64,000 nt of DNA from Gordonibacter sp. An230 (GTDB lineage: Bacteria; Actinomycetota; Coriobacteriia; Coriobacteriales; Eggerthellaceae), in assembly GCF_002159915.1 (NCBI RefSeq), contig NZ_NFJP01000021.1, positions 1 to 64,000 of the forward strand, written 5' to 3'. A model generated the notes under the pieces. It searched no databases. It was not told the origin of the DNA and saw nothing but the letters and a program-made list of their open reading frames with translations. This document shows, piece by piece, positions 17,346-26,523 of this stretch (position 1 is its first letter; each line of letters opens with the position of its first letter). The position numbers and the translations under genes are program-made.

Positions 17346-18464
17346 TTACAACCCCAGGCCCTTTGCCACGTTCGCGATGAAGTCCTGCACGTTCGTCACG
17401 ATGCCGCGCGATGCTAGCGAGCCGCGGTCGATGAGCTTGTTCACCGCGAACTCGGCGATGTCCACGCAGTAGAAGTACACCTGGCGCACGGTTCCGTCTT
17501 CGAGCACGCGGTACGATGGCGTCATATTGCCCGTGGCGATGGTGTGCAGCATGGTGGCCATGCACACGACGGTGGTGGCCTTTCGCAGGTGGGCGCGCAT
17601 GGCGTCCTGCGCTTCGTAGGCGTTGCCGACGACGCTGGGCAAAGGGCCGTCGTCGCGGATGGAGCCGGCCAGCACGTAGGGCACGCCCTTCTTCTCGAGC
17701 GCGTGCATGATGCCGCCGCACACCTGCTCCTCGTCGATGAACCGGCCGATGGAGCCGTGCAGCCGCACGCGGTTGATGGTGTCGAGGTGGTTGTAGTGGC
17801 CGAGCGGGCGGTTCTCCTGCGTCTCGATGTCCTGGCCGAGCGCCGTGTGGAAGTACGATCCCTCCAGATCGTGCGTGGCCAGCGCATTGCCTGCGAACAC
17901 TGCGTCGGCGTAGCCCGCCTCGATGATCTTCGCGAACGCCGTGCGCGAGAATCCGTTGAACGAGAACGCCGGGCCCATGACCCACACGACGTAACCGTGG
18001 TCGCGCTCGTAGCGCAGAAGCTCGTAGAGCTCGTCGTACTCGCGGGAGAACGCCGTTTCGCGGGAACGGCCAAGGCGGAAGGCGAAGTTGTCGGCGTGCC
18101 GGCCCGACTCGGCAAGCTCGCCATCGCCGTCGGGGGCTGCGTCGAAGCCGCGGGTGTGGACGTAGATGCCCTGCGCGCCCGTTTCGGTGCGACCGCAGAC
18201 GACGGCGTCCCCGGCATGGACGTGCCTGAACTCGCGCACGAAGATGCGCCCGTCCTCGTAGACGGGAACGCAGTCCATGCGGCTGTCCTCCGCGAGAAGC
18301 CAGGTGCCGCCTATCTTGAAGTACTCCGGGTAGATGCTCATAGCGTGGTAGCCCTCGGGGGCCACGCCGTCACGGGGTGCGGGCGCCAGCCTCGCGTCGG
18401 GAGCGCTTGCCAGCGGCTCGCGGTCGAAGTCGGGCGGAGTGTAGGGGTTCAGGGAAAAGCTCAT
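17346..18464 (-). CDS. TIGR00300-family (LOR/SDH-type, archaeal ornithine cyclodeaminase-like) protein
   Basis: This 372-residue soluble protein has an N-terminal domain of about 140 residues and a nucleotide-binding C-terminal domain. The C-terminal half carries the family hallmarks: FAGNALATHDLEGSYF, GHYNHLDTINRVR, VPYVLAGSIRDDGPLP and ATMLHTIATGNMTPS. Related domains occur in archaeal ornithine cyclodeaminase, cyanobacterial arginine-degrading enzymes (AgrE/ArgZ) and plant LKR/SDH; the reaction here is not settled by sequence alone. The start at 18464 has AAGAAGG upstream, and TATAAT (minus strand, 18499-18504) lies 35 bases before it as a likely -10 box. It stands alone on its strand. Confidence 0.8.
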   Translation of the reverse strand: MSFSLNPYTPPDFDREPLASAPDARLAPAPRDGVAPEGYHAMSIYPEYFKIGGTWLLAEDSRMDCVPVYEDGRIFVREFRHVHAGDAVVCGRTETGAQGIYVHTRGFDAAPDGDGELAESGRHADNFAFRLGRSRETAFSREYDELYELLRYERDHGYVVWVMGPAFSFNGFSRTAFAKIIEAGYADAVFAGNALATHDLEGSYFHTALGQDIETQENRPLGHYNHLDTINRVRLHGSIGRFIDEEQVCGGIMHALEKKGVPYVLAGSIRDDGPLPSVVGNAYEAQDAMRAHLRKATTVVCMATMLHTIATGNMTPSYRVLEDGTVRQVYFYCVDIAEFAVNKLIDRGSLASRGIVTNVQDFIANVAKGLGL

Positions 18465-19100
18465 GGGCACCTTCTTCCGGTTCGTCTCTCGGTGGGCGAT
18501 TATAGCAGGAGAGCGAGCGCGCAGGACGCGCAGTGCGCGCCTTCCGGAAAAGGCGCAGCGGAGCGTGAAGGGAGCCGCGCGGCGGCATGCGAAGGCGCGG
18601 TTGCCGTCCCTCCATTCTTCATCATCTTCTTCTCTGCGGATGCGAGGCAGCCGATATGGAGGGTGATTCCGAAGGGGGCGGCGGGAGGATCGTGGCATCG
18701 CGAGCCTCGTGCCGACGGGGCGGCGAGCCGAGGGGGAGGCCATTGCGGGCGGGACGCCCCTTGCGGGCGACAGCCGGCGGATGGCGAAGGGTGCAGATGG
18801 GCGCCGACGTGGGGTTTGCGGGGGGTCCGAAGAAAGAGGAGGGTGGCGCGCTCTGTCGGTCGCCCCTCGTGCAAGGAAAACGTCGATTTCTGGCCACCAA
18901 ACCGCGTTCTGGCGCGTTCCGTGCTCCTTTTGCGTGCTTTGTCTGTGCCGATGAGGCCGCTGGTTCCCTCACGAAGGAAGGTGCGGCGTCCCGCGTCGCG
19001 GAAGTGCCCGCGTCGCGGAAGCCGCGTCCCGCTGCGCATGTCTTCGGCCTCTGGTAGAATGCTTCCCCGACGCCCATCCCCGACCCACGGAGGCCCCTTC
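18465..19100. other. 636-base divergent intergenic region
   Basis: No credible gene is present. A minus-strand TATAAT (18499-18504) serves the TIGR00300 gene, and a plus-strand TGGTAGAAT (-10 TAGAAT at 19055-19060) probably serves the helicase gene. A short direct repeat, CGCGTCGCGGAAG, occurs twice around 19000-19020. The remainder shows no structure I can name. Confidence 0.65.
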
Positions 19101-21719
19101 ATGGTCGAACACGCCCACAACGCGACGGACGCGCCCGCAGCCCCGGGGGTCGGAAGCGATGCCTTCTCGCATGGTTCGCTCGGCCGCCTGGCTCCCACCT
19201 GGTGGGAACCCGAGGAGGGCGAGCCCGCGCCCGAGCCGTGGCTCGATGCCGATGAGGCGCTCGACCGCTTCCTCGGCTGGACGGCCGCGCGCGGCATCGA
19301 GCTGTGGCCCCACCAGGAGGAGGCCCTCATGGCCCTCATGATGGGCGACCATGTGATCCTCGGCACGCCCACCGGCTCGGGCAAGTCCCTCGTGGCCCTG
19401 GGTCTTTCCTTCATGGCCATGGCCACGGGGCGGCGCTCGTACTACACCGCGCCCATCAAGGCGCTCGTGAGCGAGAAGTTCTTCGACCTCGTGGACGTCC
19501 TCGGCCGCGAGAACGTGGGCATGGTCACGGGGGACGCGCACATCAACGCGGGCGCGCCCGTGGTGTGCTGCACGGCCGAGATCCTCGCGAACCAGGCGCT
19601 GCGCGAGGGCGAGGGCGCCGACGTGGGGTGCGTCGCCATGGACGAGTTCCACTTCTTCGGCGACTACGACCGCGGCTGGGCGTGGCAGGTGCCGCTGCTC
19701 ACGCTGCCGAAGGCGCAGTTTCTGCTGATGAGCGCGACCCTCGGAGACATGAGCGCCGTAGTGGGCGCGCTTGAGGAGCGCACGGGAGCGGATGTGGACG
19801 TGATCGCGGACGCGCCGCGCCCGGTGCCTTTGTCCTACGAGTACGCCGAGACACCCCTTGAGGCCACGGTGGAGCTGGCCCTGCGGAAAGGGGAGGCGCC
19901 GTTGTACCTCGTGCACTTCTCCCAAGACGCGGCATTGGCCTCGGCGCAAGCGCTCTCAAGCTACGGCGTGGCCACGAAAGGCGAGCGCGACCAGGTGAAG
20001 GAGGCTCTTCGCGGCGCCCGCTTCACCACGGCATTCGGCAAAACACTCAAGCGCCTCCTGCAAAGCGGAGTCGGCGTGCACCATGCGGGGATGCTTCCGC
20101 GCTATCGGCTGCTTGTGGAGAAGCTGGCCCAGCAGGGGCTTCTGCCCGTCATCTGCGGCACGGACACGCTCGGCGTGGGCATCAACGTGCCCATCCACAC
20201 CGTGGTGCTCACCGCGCTCTCGAAGTTCGATGGCCGCAGGATGCGCCGCTTGCGCGTCCGCGAGTTCCATCAGATCGCGGGACGGGCGGGCAGAAGCGGC
20301 TTCGACACCGAGGGCGTGGTGGTGGCCCTCGCGCCCGAGCACGACATCGAGAACGCGAAGCTCGTCGCGAAGGCGGGGGGAGATCCGAAGAAGCTGCGCA
20401 AGATCAAGAAGAGGCAGCCCCCCGAGGGGTTCGTCACGTGGAACGAGCAGACGTACCGGCGCCTGATAGAGGCTGCCCCCGAGACGCTCAAGCCGCGCAT
20501 GCGCGTCACGCATTCGATGGTGCTTTCCGAGGTGGCCCAAGGCGGCGACGCCTACGCGCGCGTGCGACGGCTCGTCGCCGACTCGTTGCAAACCGACGAG
20601 GAGAAGGCGGCGCTCGTCGCGCGCGCCGACGAGGTCTTCCGAACGCTCATCGAGACGGGCGTGGTGGAGCGCTCTGTGGGAGAGGACGGTTCGACGTCGT
20701 ACGCGACCACCGTGGACGTGCCGGAGGACTTCGCTCTCGACCAACCCCTTTCGCCGTTCTTGTTGGCGGCCCTCGACCTTCTCGACCCAGAGGACGAAAG
20801 CTACGCGCTCGACGTCGTCTCGCTCGCGGAGGCCACGTTGGAGGATCCGCGCCAGGTGCTGCGGGCGCAGGAGCGCGCCGCCCGCGAGAAGGCGATGGCC
20901 GAGATGAAGGCCGACGGCGTCGAGTACGAGGAGCGGATGGAGCGCCTTTCCGACATCACGTACCCCCGGCCCTTGGAGGACATGCTGGCCGTCGCGTTCG
21001 AGCGTTACTGCGAGGGCGTCCCGTGGGCGCGCGACTTCGAGCTGTCGCCGAAGTCGGTGGTGCGCGATATGGTGGAGACGGCGTCGGATTTCAAGACCTA
21101 CGTGCAGCGCTACAAGATCGCGCGCTCGGAAGGGACGCTTCTGCGCTATCTGGCCGACGCCTATCGTGTGCTCGACCGCACGGTGCCTACGGGAAGGCGC
21201 GACGAGCGGTTGGAGGACATCGTGTCGTGGCTTGGCTTCCTCGTGCGGTCGGTGGACTCGAGCCTCGTGGACGAATGGGAGGGCGCGGGCGCCGTCGCGG
21301 ACGCTGCGCCGCCCGCGCCCGCGGACGCCGTGGTGGCCGACCGCCGCGGGCTTGCGGTGCTCGTGCGAAACGCGCTTTTCCTGCGCGTGCGGCTGGCTTC
21401 GCGCGGGCAGGTCGAGGAGCTGGGCCGCCTCGACGAGGAAGGGGGCTTCGGAAGTGCGCGCTGGCGTCGGGCGCTGGAGGCGTACTTCGAGGCGCACGAG
21501 GAGGTGCTCCTTGACGCCGACGCGCGCTCGTCGGCCTATCTCGACATCGACGAGTCCGACGAGCGGACGGATCACGTGTGGCACGTGCGCCAGGTGTTCA
21601 GCGATCCGGAGGGCGACCACGACTTCGCCATCGTCGCCGACGTCGACCTCGATGCTACCCAGGAGGAGGGGGAGGCCGTGTTCAAGGGCCTGCGCGCGGG
21701 GTTCTTCGAAGATCTGTAG
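19101..21719 (+). CDS. Ski2-like DEAD/DEAH helicase with DUF3516 C-terminal domain
   Basis: This 872-residue superfamily 2 helicase has motif I GTPTGSGKS, motif Ia YYTAPIKALVSEKF, motif II DEFH, motif III SAT, and motif VI HQIAGRAGRSG. The C-terminal ~450 residues match the DUF3516 domain of actinobacterial Ski2-like helicases, a family implicated in RNA or DNA remodelling without a settled role. The open frame extends far upstream, but ATG 19101 has GGAGG nearby, follows a plausible -10 box, and begins at the length typical of the family. A short acidic N-terminal stretch precedes the helicase core. It is not part of a visible operon. Confidence 0.85.
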   Translation: MVEHAHNATDAPAAPGVGSDAFSHGSLGRLAPTWWEPEEGEPAPEPWLDADEALDRFLGWTAARGIELWPHQEEALMALMMGDHVILGTPTGSGKSLVALGLSFMAMATGRRSYYTAPIKALVSEKFFDLVDVLGRENVGMVTGDAHINAGAPVVCCTAEILANQALREGEGADVGCVAMDEFHFFGDYDRGWAWQVPLLTLPKAQFLLMSATLGDMSAVVGALEERTGADVDVIADAPRPVPLSYEYAETPLEATVELALRKGEAPLYLVHFSQDAALASAQALSSYGVATKGERDQVKEALRGARFTTAFGKTLKRLLQSGVGVHHAGMLPRYRLLVEKLAQQGLLPVICGTDTLGVGINVPIHTVVLTALSKFDGRRMRRLRVREFHQIAGRAGRSGFDTEGVVVALAPEHDIENAKLVAKAGGDPKKLRKIKKRQPPEGFVTWNEQTYRRLIEAAPETLKPRMRVTHSMVLSEVAQGGDAYARVRRLVADSLQTDEEKAALVARADEVFRTLIETGVVERSVGEDGSTSYATTVDVPEDFALDQPLSPFLLAALDLLDPEDESYALDVVSLAEATLEDPRQVLRAQERAAREKAMAEMKADGVEYEERMERLSDITYPRPLEDMLAVAFERYCEGVPWARDFELSPKSVVRDMVETASDFKTYVQRYKIARSEGTLLRYLADAYRVLDRTVPTGRRDERLEDIVSWLGFLVRSVDSSLVDEWEGAGAVADAAPPAPADAVVADRRGLAVLVRNALFLRVRLASRGQVEELGRLDEEGGFGSARWRRALEAYFEAHEEVLLDADARSSAYLDIDESDERTDHVWHVRQVFSDPEGDHDFAIVADVDLDATQEEGEAVFKGLRAGFFEDL

Positions 21720-22516
21720 AGAAGGGGCGTCCCCTAGAGCCTTGATGCGGGCGGGCGCCTTGGCGGCTCGCGCCGTTCTTGGCATGCCGCGTGAAAACGA
21801 AGCGGCCCGAAGCGCTTCGACGCGGGCTCGCGTTCGACCGCCTTCGGCGCAGGATGGGATCCACGGTAGACGAAAGGTTTTCCGCATTTCGCCGCCAGGC
21901 GCGGTCTTGCCCTGCTTCCTCGCCGCCTCGGATCACGCCGACGCGGCGCGGTCGGTCCCTTCTTGCTCCGGGCCTGTCGTCCTCTGTCGGAAACTTGCGT
22001 TTGGTGAACGGTTTTGGGGGATTTACGGATGCGTCGAAGAGGTGTGAAAGCAAAGGCCCAGGTGGCGTCATTCCATTCGTCCGGGGTGGAGTTCGAGGCG
22101 CCGCCGACGGCGGTAAAACCGTTCACCAAACGCAAGTTTCCGACAGAAAAGGACGGGCGGCGAGGCGGAGGGGGTTTCCGTTCTGCGCGATGCGAGGCTT
22201 TGGTCGGGCTTTCTCTTTCGGCGAGCGCTCTCTTTCTGACGGAAGGGCCGAGCGGCGCGAGGAGGCTTGGAGGGCCGCCTCGGTGCCGCCGCCCGCCGCG
22301 CCGTGGTCGCCGCGGTTGGTCGAAGGTCCGCTGGCGAGGGTTGCGATCGCTTTCGATTCGCGTTCCTATCCGAGGGGCCGCGTCGCGGGCGGGTTGACCG
22401 CTCTCGGCGGCGCCTTTCCGGGAGGACGGTTTTTTGGATGTTTCGAAAAAGCGCGAACCGGAGCGGGGGCGGGCGCTACTAACAAGGTGACGGCGATGGC
22501 GAAGGAGGACGACTGC
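21720..22516. other. 797-base intergenic region holding a long inverted repeat
   Basis: No gene could be supported although one plus-strand frame stays open through it. Its only marked structure is the 33-bp inverted repeat with a 99-base spacer at 21983-22147. The ribosome site for the sigma gene (AAGGAGG) lies at its right end. Confidence 0.7.
21983..22147. repeat. 33-bp perfect inverted repeat around a 99-bp spacer
   Basis: Left arm 21983-22015 reads TCTGTCGGAAACTTG then CGTTTGGTGAACGGTTTT. The right arm 22115-22147 is its exact reverse complement. The spacer is 22016-22114. No transposase, recombinase or target duplication is visible next to it. Confidence 0.97.
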
Positions 22517-23071
22517 ATGGACGAACGGGAGGCGGCAGCGGCGCTCGCGCGCGTAGCGCGCGGCGACGAGGCCGCGCTCGAAGAGCTGTACTGCGCCTTC
22601 GCTCCGGCTGTGCTGGCGTTCGCCCTCGCGCGTATGGACAGCCGCGAGGCGGCTGAGGAGGTGGCTGCGGACACGTGGCTGGGATGCTGGCGTTCGGCGC
22701 GTGCGTTCCGAGGCGACAGCCGGGTGCTCACATGGCTTCTGGGCATCGCGAAGCGTCAGGCATGCATGAGGTCGCGCCGCATGCGGCTGGCGGAATGCCC
22801 GCTCGACGAGGAGGCATTCGAGATGGCGGTCGATGAGGGTGCCGACGGCGATCCGACGGGCGCGCTCATGGAGGAGGCAGGGGTGGCCGAGATATGCGCC
22901 GCCCTCGATGCGCTGCCGGAGGAGCTGTCGGAGACAGTGCGGCTGGCGTGGCTCCACGAACTGCCGTATGCGGAGATCGCCGTCGTGACGGAGGTGCCGG
23001 TGGGCACGGTGAAGTCGCGCGTGTCCCGCGCGCGGAGATTGGTTCGGAGCATGTTGAGGAGGCGGTTATGA
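22517..23071 (+). CDS. ECF-type RNA polymerase sigma factor
   Basis: This 184-residue sigma-70 family protein has only regions 2 and 4. Region 2 spans about residues 15-90 (ALEELYCAFAPAVLAFALAR ... DTWLGCWRSARAFRG ... TWLLGIAKRQACMRSRR). Region 4 spans about 125-180 (LDALPEELSETVRLAWLHEL ... VPVGTVKSRVSRARR). AAGGAGG eight bases before ATG 22517 sets the start, although the frame is open further upstream. The stop overlaps the start of the next gene (TTATGA), and four membrane/ATPase genes follow in tight order, so it probably directs transcription of this export cassette and perhaps its own. Its signal is unknown. Confidence 0.9.
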   Translation: MDEREAAAALARVARGDEAALEELYCAFAPAVLAFALARMDSREAAEEVAADTWLGCWRSARAFRGDSRVLTWLLGIAKRQACMRSRRMRLAECPLDEEAFEMAVDEGADGDPTGALMEEAGVAEICAALDALPEELSETVRLAWLHELPYAEIAVVTEVPVGTVKSRVSRARRLVRSMLRRRL

Positions 23072-23991
23072 GCGAGCGAGGCGGATGGACGATGGGGCCG
23101 TACGGAAAAGGGCGCGCAGGCGTTTCGCGGCTCGAGGGCGGCGCTGCGGGCGAGGTTGAGCGGACGTGCGCGGTCGAGCTTGCGCCTGATCGCCCGTCCG
23201 CGTCCGCGAACCTGCGCACCGCGCTGCGACGGCAGGAGGCGGTTCGTGCAGGCGACGTGCCCGACTTCGCGCGCATAGCGGCGCGCGTGGCGGCGGCACC
23301 TTCCTCGCTCGACGTCCCGCGCCGGCCGGTCGCCGAGGCCGTATGCCTCGCTGGGACGTTGGCCGTCGCGCAGTTTCGGGTCGTTCCGCATGCCGTGCTG
23401 TCCGCTGCGCTTACGGTGGCTGCGGCAGCTGTGGGCGCGGCGTGCCTGATCGGCGTCGCTTCCGCTGCTGCGTCTGCCGCCAGCTGGTGGTTCGCGGCGC
23501 TCCTTCTGTTCGGCACGGCCCTCACCACCACGCTGGCGATGTCGCGGGGTCGTGCGGATGCGCTCTCGCTCGCCACGCCGCTCGGTCCGCAAGCCGTTGC
23601 GCTGGCGCGGCTTTCGCTTGTGCTGGGCGTGGACGCGCTCGCGGGCATAGCCGCGTCGGCCCTGTTCGCATGGTTGGCGTCCGGATCCGGCCTTGACGTG
23701 GGCGCGGTCGCGGAATCATGGCTCGCGCCGCTTTCCCTCGTGGCCGGCATTGCGGCGCTTGCGACCGTGTGGTCGGAAGCTTCGTGGGCGGGCGCGTTGG
23801 CGGGCGCGGCGGTCGTTCCCCTCGTGCTGCCCGCGGCGGAGGTGGCCCCGGCAAGCGGCATTGCGGCGCTTGCCGGCAGCGTGCAGAATGCGCTCGGTTC
23901 CGTCGGCATGCTCGCAGTCGGTGTGGCGCTGCTTGCGGCGGTCGTGTGCTCGTCGCGTCGCGTGGCGCTCGCGCGCTTGCGCGCATTGTGA
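23068..23991 (+). CDS. Membrane protein coupled to the ECF sigma factor (possible anti-sigma or permease)
   Basis: The protein has 307 residues. The first ~95 are hydrophilic, with ASANLRTALRRQEAVRAGD and FARIAARV. About six hydrophobic helices follow to the C-terminus, which ends in a short basic tail. The start overlaps the sigma stop, the usual arrangement for a membrane anti-sigma factor. The soluble N-terminal part lacks the HxxxCxxC zinc motif of ZAS-type anti-sigmas. It could equally be a third permease-like subunit. The family was not recognised. The sequence is unusually Ala/Val rich in its membrane part. Confidence 0.65.
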   Translation: MSERGGWTMGPYGKGRAGVSRLEGGAAGEVERTCAVELAPDRPSASANLRTALRRQEAVRAGDVPDFARIAARVAAAPSSLDVPRRPVAEAVCLAGTLAVAQFRVVPHAVLSAALTVAAAAVGAACLIGVASAAASAASWWFAALLLFGTALTTTLAMSRGRADALSLATPLGPQAVALARLSLVLGVDALAGIAASALFAWLASGSGLDVGAVAESWLAPLSLVAGIAALATVWSEASWAGALAGAAVVPLVLPAAEVAPASGIAALAGSVQNALGSVGMLAVGVALLAAVVCSSRRVALARLRAL

Positions 23992-24046
23992 CGATGGCGT
24001 GGGAACCGCAACCGCGATGAGGAAGGTATCGATGAAGGAGGTTTCG

Positions 24047-24700
24047 ATGAGCAGGATGCTCCCCCGCATGGCGCTGGCCCTTGCGACCGTTCAGCTGACG
24101 CGCGTCCGTGGCGCCGGGGTGGCGCTCCCCGTGGCGATCGGGGTGCTGATCGCCTGTGTAGGCGCATCGGCGTCGGCTATCGCGGGCGTGCCGTGGGCGA
24201 GGGTCGCCTCGGTCGCGTTCGTGCCGCTTCACTCCCTGGCCGTCGGCATAGGCGCGCTTTCCGTCCTCTCGGGCGACGCGCTTGTCGAGCTGCACGGTTC
24301 GACGCCTTTCGGCGTGCGCGCCGTCCAAACGGCGCGCGGTGCGTTGCTCGCCCTTGCTGGGACGGTGGGCGCGCTCGCCATGTTCGCGCCGCTCCATGCG
24401 CTCGGCGTCGTCTATGGCGATATCGGCTGGGCGAGCGCCCTTTCGCCCGTCTGCGGCGCGGTCGTGCTCGCGTTGACGGCTTATGCGGTCGTTGCGATCA
24501 TGGAGAGCCCGCGCGCGGCGGCTTTCTTCGTCGTGCTCGCGTGGGTGGTCCTGTCGTTTTTCTGGGATCCCAATCTCGCCGGAGACCCGGTGTTGCAGCG
24601 CGCCGTTCCGATGGCTCTCGCATTGGCCGCCGCCGCCGGGGCATGGCTTTCGCTGGGCAGTCCGGAGCGGGCGTGCGCCAAGGCGGTGGGGGCGCGATGA
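24047..24700 (+). CDS. ABC-2-type membrane permease subunit (putative)
   Basis: This 217-residue, six-helix hydrophobic protein has no soluble domain. It sits between the sigma-linked membrane protein and a second permease-like protein, with the ATPase gene two places downstream, so it is probably a membrane component of that transporter. Three in-frame ATGs compete (24017, 24032, 24047); AAGGAGG at 24035-24041 favours 24047. Its stop overlaps the next start (GATGAG). No substrate can be read from the sequence. Confidence 0.6.
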   Translation: MSRMLPRMALALATVQLTRVRGAGVALPVAIGVLIACVGASASAIAGVPWARVASVAFVPLHSLAVGIGALSVLSGDALVELHGSTPFGVRAVQTARGALLALAGTVGALAMFAPLHALGVVYGDIGWASALSPVCGAVVLALTAYAVVAIMESPRAAAFFVVLAWVVLSFFWDPNLAGDPVLQRAVPMALALAAAAGAWLSLGSPERACAKAVGAR

Positions 24701-25470
24701 GGTTTTTGCGGATGGCGCTCGCGCATGCCCGCATCGCAGCTCGGCAGCGCGCGCTGTGGGCGGCGTCGGCGGCGCTGTGCTTGCTCTCGCTTGCGGTCAT
24801 GGTGAACGGAAACATGCCGTACGAATCAGGAGACGTGATCGACCTGGCGTTTTTCGCGCAGATGCTGGCTATGCTTCCGCCTGTCGCCTACGCCGCCGCG
24901 TGCGTAGACCTCGCTTCGTCGCCTGTGAGGCTCGGCATCGGTGAAGTGGAGGAGGCGGCCCCCGTCGCTCCGGCCGTTCTCGCCGCGGCGCGCGTGGCAG
25001 GCGCGCTCGCCGTCGTCTTGCTGCCGTCGCTCGCGCTTTTGCTTTGCTGCGGGTTCGGGCAGCTTGCGCATGGCAACTTCCTCGGCCCGCTCCAAGCGCT
25101 GGTCATGTTCGCACTGGTCGTCGCGCCGGCGGCGCTGCTCGCGGCGGCTTTCTCGGCGTTTGCGGGCGCGGCGTTGCCCCGGGCGTTCGCGCGCTTCGCC
25201 TCCGTGGCCGCGTGGCTCGCTGCGCTCGCGCTCACCTCGTTTGTCGGAGTGCCGACGCCTGGAGGCGGCATGCGTTTCGAGATCGCGTCCGACCCTGCGC
25301 TCCAAACGCTGTTCGGGCTCCCTCCCGTGCTCAACGAGAACGCCGCCTGGGCGGCGGTCCCGGCTTCGCCCTTGGCCGCTTTCGCATCCGTGGCGGGAAG
25401 GGTCGCGATCGCCGTCGCCTTGCTCGCCGCCGCGGGCTCGCTTTCCCGTGCGCGCGGAGGCCGACGCTGA
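24697..25470 (+). CDS. ABC-2-type membrane permease subunit (putative)
   Basis: This 257-residue protein has about six hydrophobic helices and a short basic N-terminus (MRFLRMALAHARIAARQRAL). Its start overlaps the previous stop by four bases, so translation is coupled. The topology and size fit an ABC-2 permease. A hydrophilic loop around residues 190-215 (PTPGGGMRFEIASDPALQ) probably lies outside. It is followed after 89 bases by the ATP-binding subunit. Conserved permease motifs were not recognised; the call rests on topology and context. Confidence 0.6.
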   Translation: MRFLRMALAHARIAARQRALWAASAALCLLSLAVMVNGNMPYESGDVIDLAFFAQMLAMLPPVAYAAACVDLASSPVRLGIGEVEEAAPVAPAVLAAARVAGALAVVLLPSLALLLCCGFGQLAHGNFLGPLQALVMFALVVAPAALLAAAFSAFAGAALPRAFARFASVAAWLAALALTSFVGVPTPGGGMRFEIASDPALQTLFGLPPVLNENAAWAAVPASPLAAFASVAGRVAIAVALLAAAGSLSRARGGRR

Positions 25471-25559
25471 CGCGCTGTCCTCGACGAGGCTTTGGTACCC
25501 TGCCGATCGCCACCCTTCCCAACGCCCTCCCAGGAACTCTTTCCAAGAAAGGAGCTACC

Positions 25560-26417
25560 GTGTTCATCTCCCTCGAGCATCTGGGCAAGGACTTCCGCAA
25601 GAAGCCGCGCGCCCTCGACGACCTCACGCTCGACCTGCCCTCGGGCATGATCGGCCTCGTGGGGCCGAACGGCGCGGGCAAGACCACGCTCATGCGCATC
25701 CTCTGCGGCATCGCGGCCCCCACACGCGGACGCGTGCTGGCAGACGGGCACGATCTGTCCGACGCGCGCACGCGCCGCGCGCTCAAGCGGACGCTCGGCT
25801 ACCTGCCGCAGGACATCGAGCCGTACCCCAATCTCACGCCGCTTGAGTTTTTGGAGTATATGGGAGTTCTCAAGGGCATGGACGATGCGCGCGAGCGCCG
25901 CCGCCAGGCGGGCGAGCTTTTGGAGCGCGTGGGGCTGTCCGACGTGTCGCGGCGGCGCATCGGCGGGTTCTCCGGCGGCATGCGGCGGCGCGTGGGCATC
26001 GCGCAGGCCCTCATGGGCGATCCACGGCTGCTCGTGGTGGACGAGCCCACCGCGGGCCTCGACCCCGAGGAGCGCATGCGCTTCCGCGCGCTTCTGGCGT
26101 CGCTCGGCGGCGAGCGCACGGTGATCCTCTCCACGCACATCTTGGACGATGTGGCCCAGACCTGCCCCTACGTGTGCGTGCTGCGCGGCGGGCGCCTCTG
26201 CTACGACGGCGCTGTGGCCGGCCTCGTCAACGCGGCACGCGGTCGCACATGGGTCACACCTCCGCTTCCCGCCCCGCCTGCGGGGGCCGTCGTGGCCAAC
26301 GCCGCCGCCACCCCCGAAGGCACCCGCTACCGCGTGGTGGCCGACGTCCCGCCCGCCGGCGCGCAGCCGGCGGAGCCCACGCTGGAGGACGGGTACCTGG
26401 CGCTCGTCGCGCGCTAG
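25560..26417 (+). CDS. ABC transporter ATP-binding protein of the sigma-linked export cassette
   Basis: The protein has 285 residues. The ABC domain spans residues ~1-215: Walker A GPNGAGKTT, Q-loop near LGYLPQDIEPYPNLT, signature FSGGMRRRVGIAQAL, Walker B LLVVDEPTAGLD, H-loop STHILDD. The last ~65 residues are Pro/Ala rich and probably regulatory. The sequence type is that of ABC-2 exporters (drug, lantibiotic or polysaccharide export). The GTG start at 25560 has AAAGGAG upstream. It completes a five-gene set headed by an ECF sigma factor. Confidence 0.87.
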   Translation: MFISLEHLGKDFRKKPRALDDLTLDLPSGMIGLVGPNGAGKTTLMRILCGIAAPTRGRVLADGHDLSDARTRRALKRTLGYLPQDIEPYPNLTPLEFLEYMGVLKGMDDARERRRQAGELLERVGLSDVSRRRIGGFSGGMRRRVGIAQALMGDPRLLVVDEPTAGLDPEERMRFRALLASLGGERTVILSTHILDDVAQTCPYVCVLRGGRLCYDGAVAGLVNAARGRTWVTPPLPAPPAGAVVANAAATPEGTRYRVVADVPPAGAQPAEPTLEDGYLALVAR

Positions 26418-26523
26418 GGACCCCTGACGGTGCGAATGGGCTGCGGAGCCGCGATGCCTCTGGCTTTTCGCCCTTGACGCATATGGCATAATCGGGAGCG
26501 TGCCAAGAGAAGGGAACCTCCGC

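Noticed and set aside
17544-19100. 520-codon upstream extension of the helicase frame
   Set aside because: It overlaps the opposite-strand TIGR00300 gene and intergenic DNA. The helicase has its own start and ribosome site at 19101.
21983-22147. Retron or diversity-generating element
   Set aside because: Both would need a reverse transcriptase nearby and none is encoded in the window.
21779-22516. Upstream extension of the sigma-factor frame
   Set aside because: Non-protein-like composition and passes through the inverted repeat; AAGGAGG before 22517 gives the proper start.
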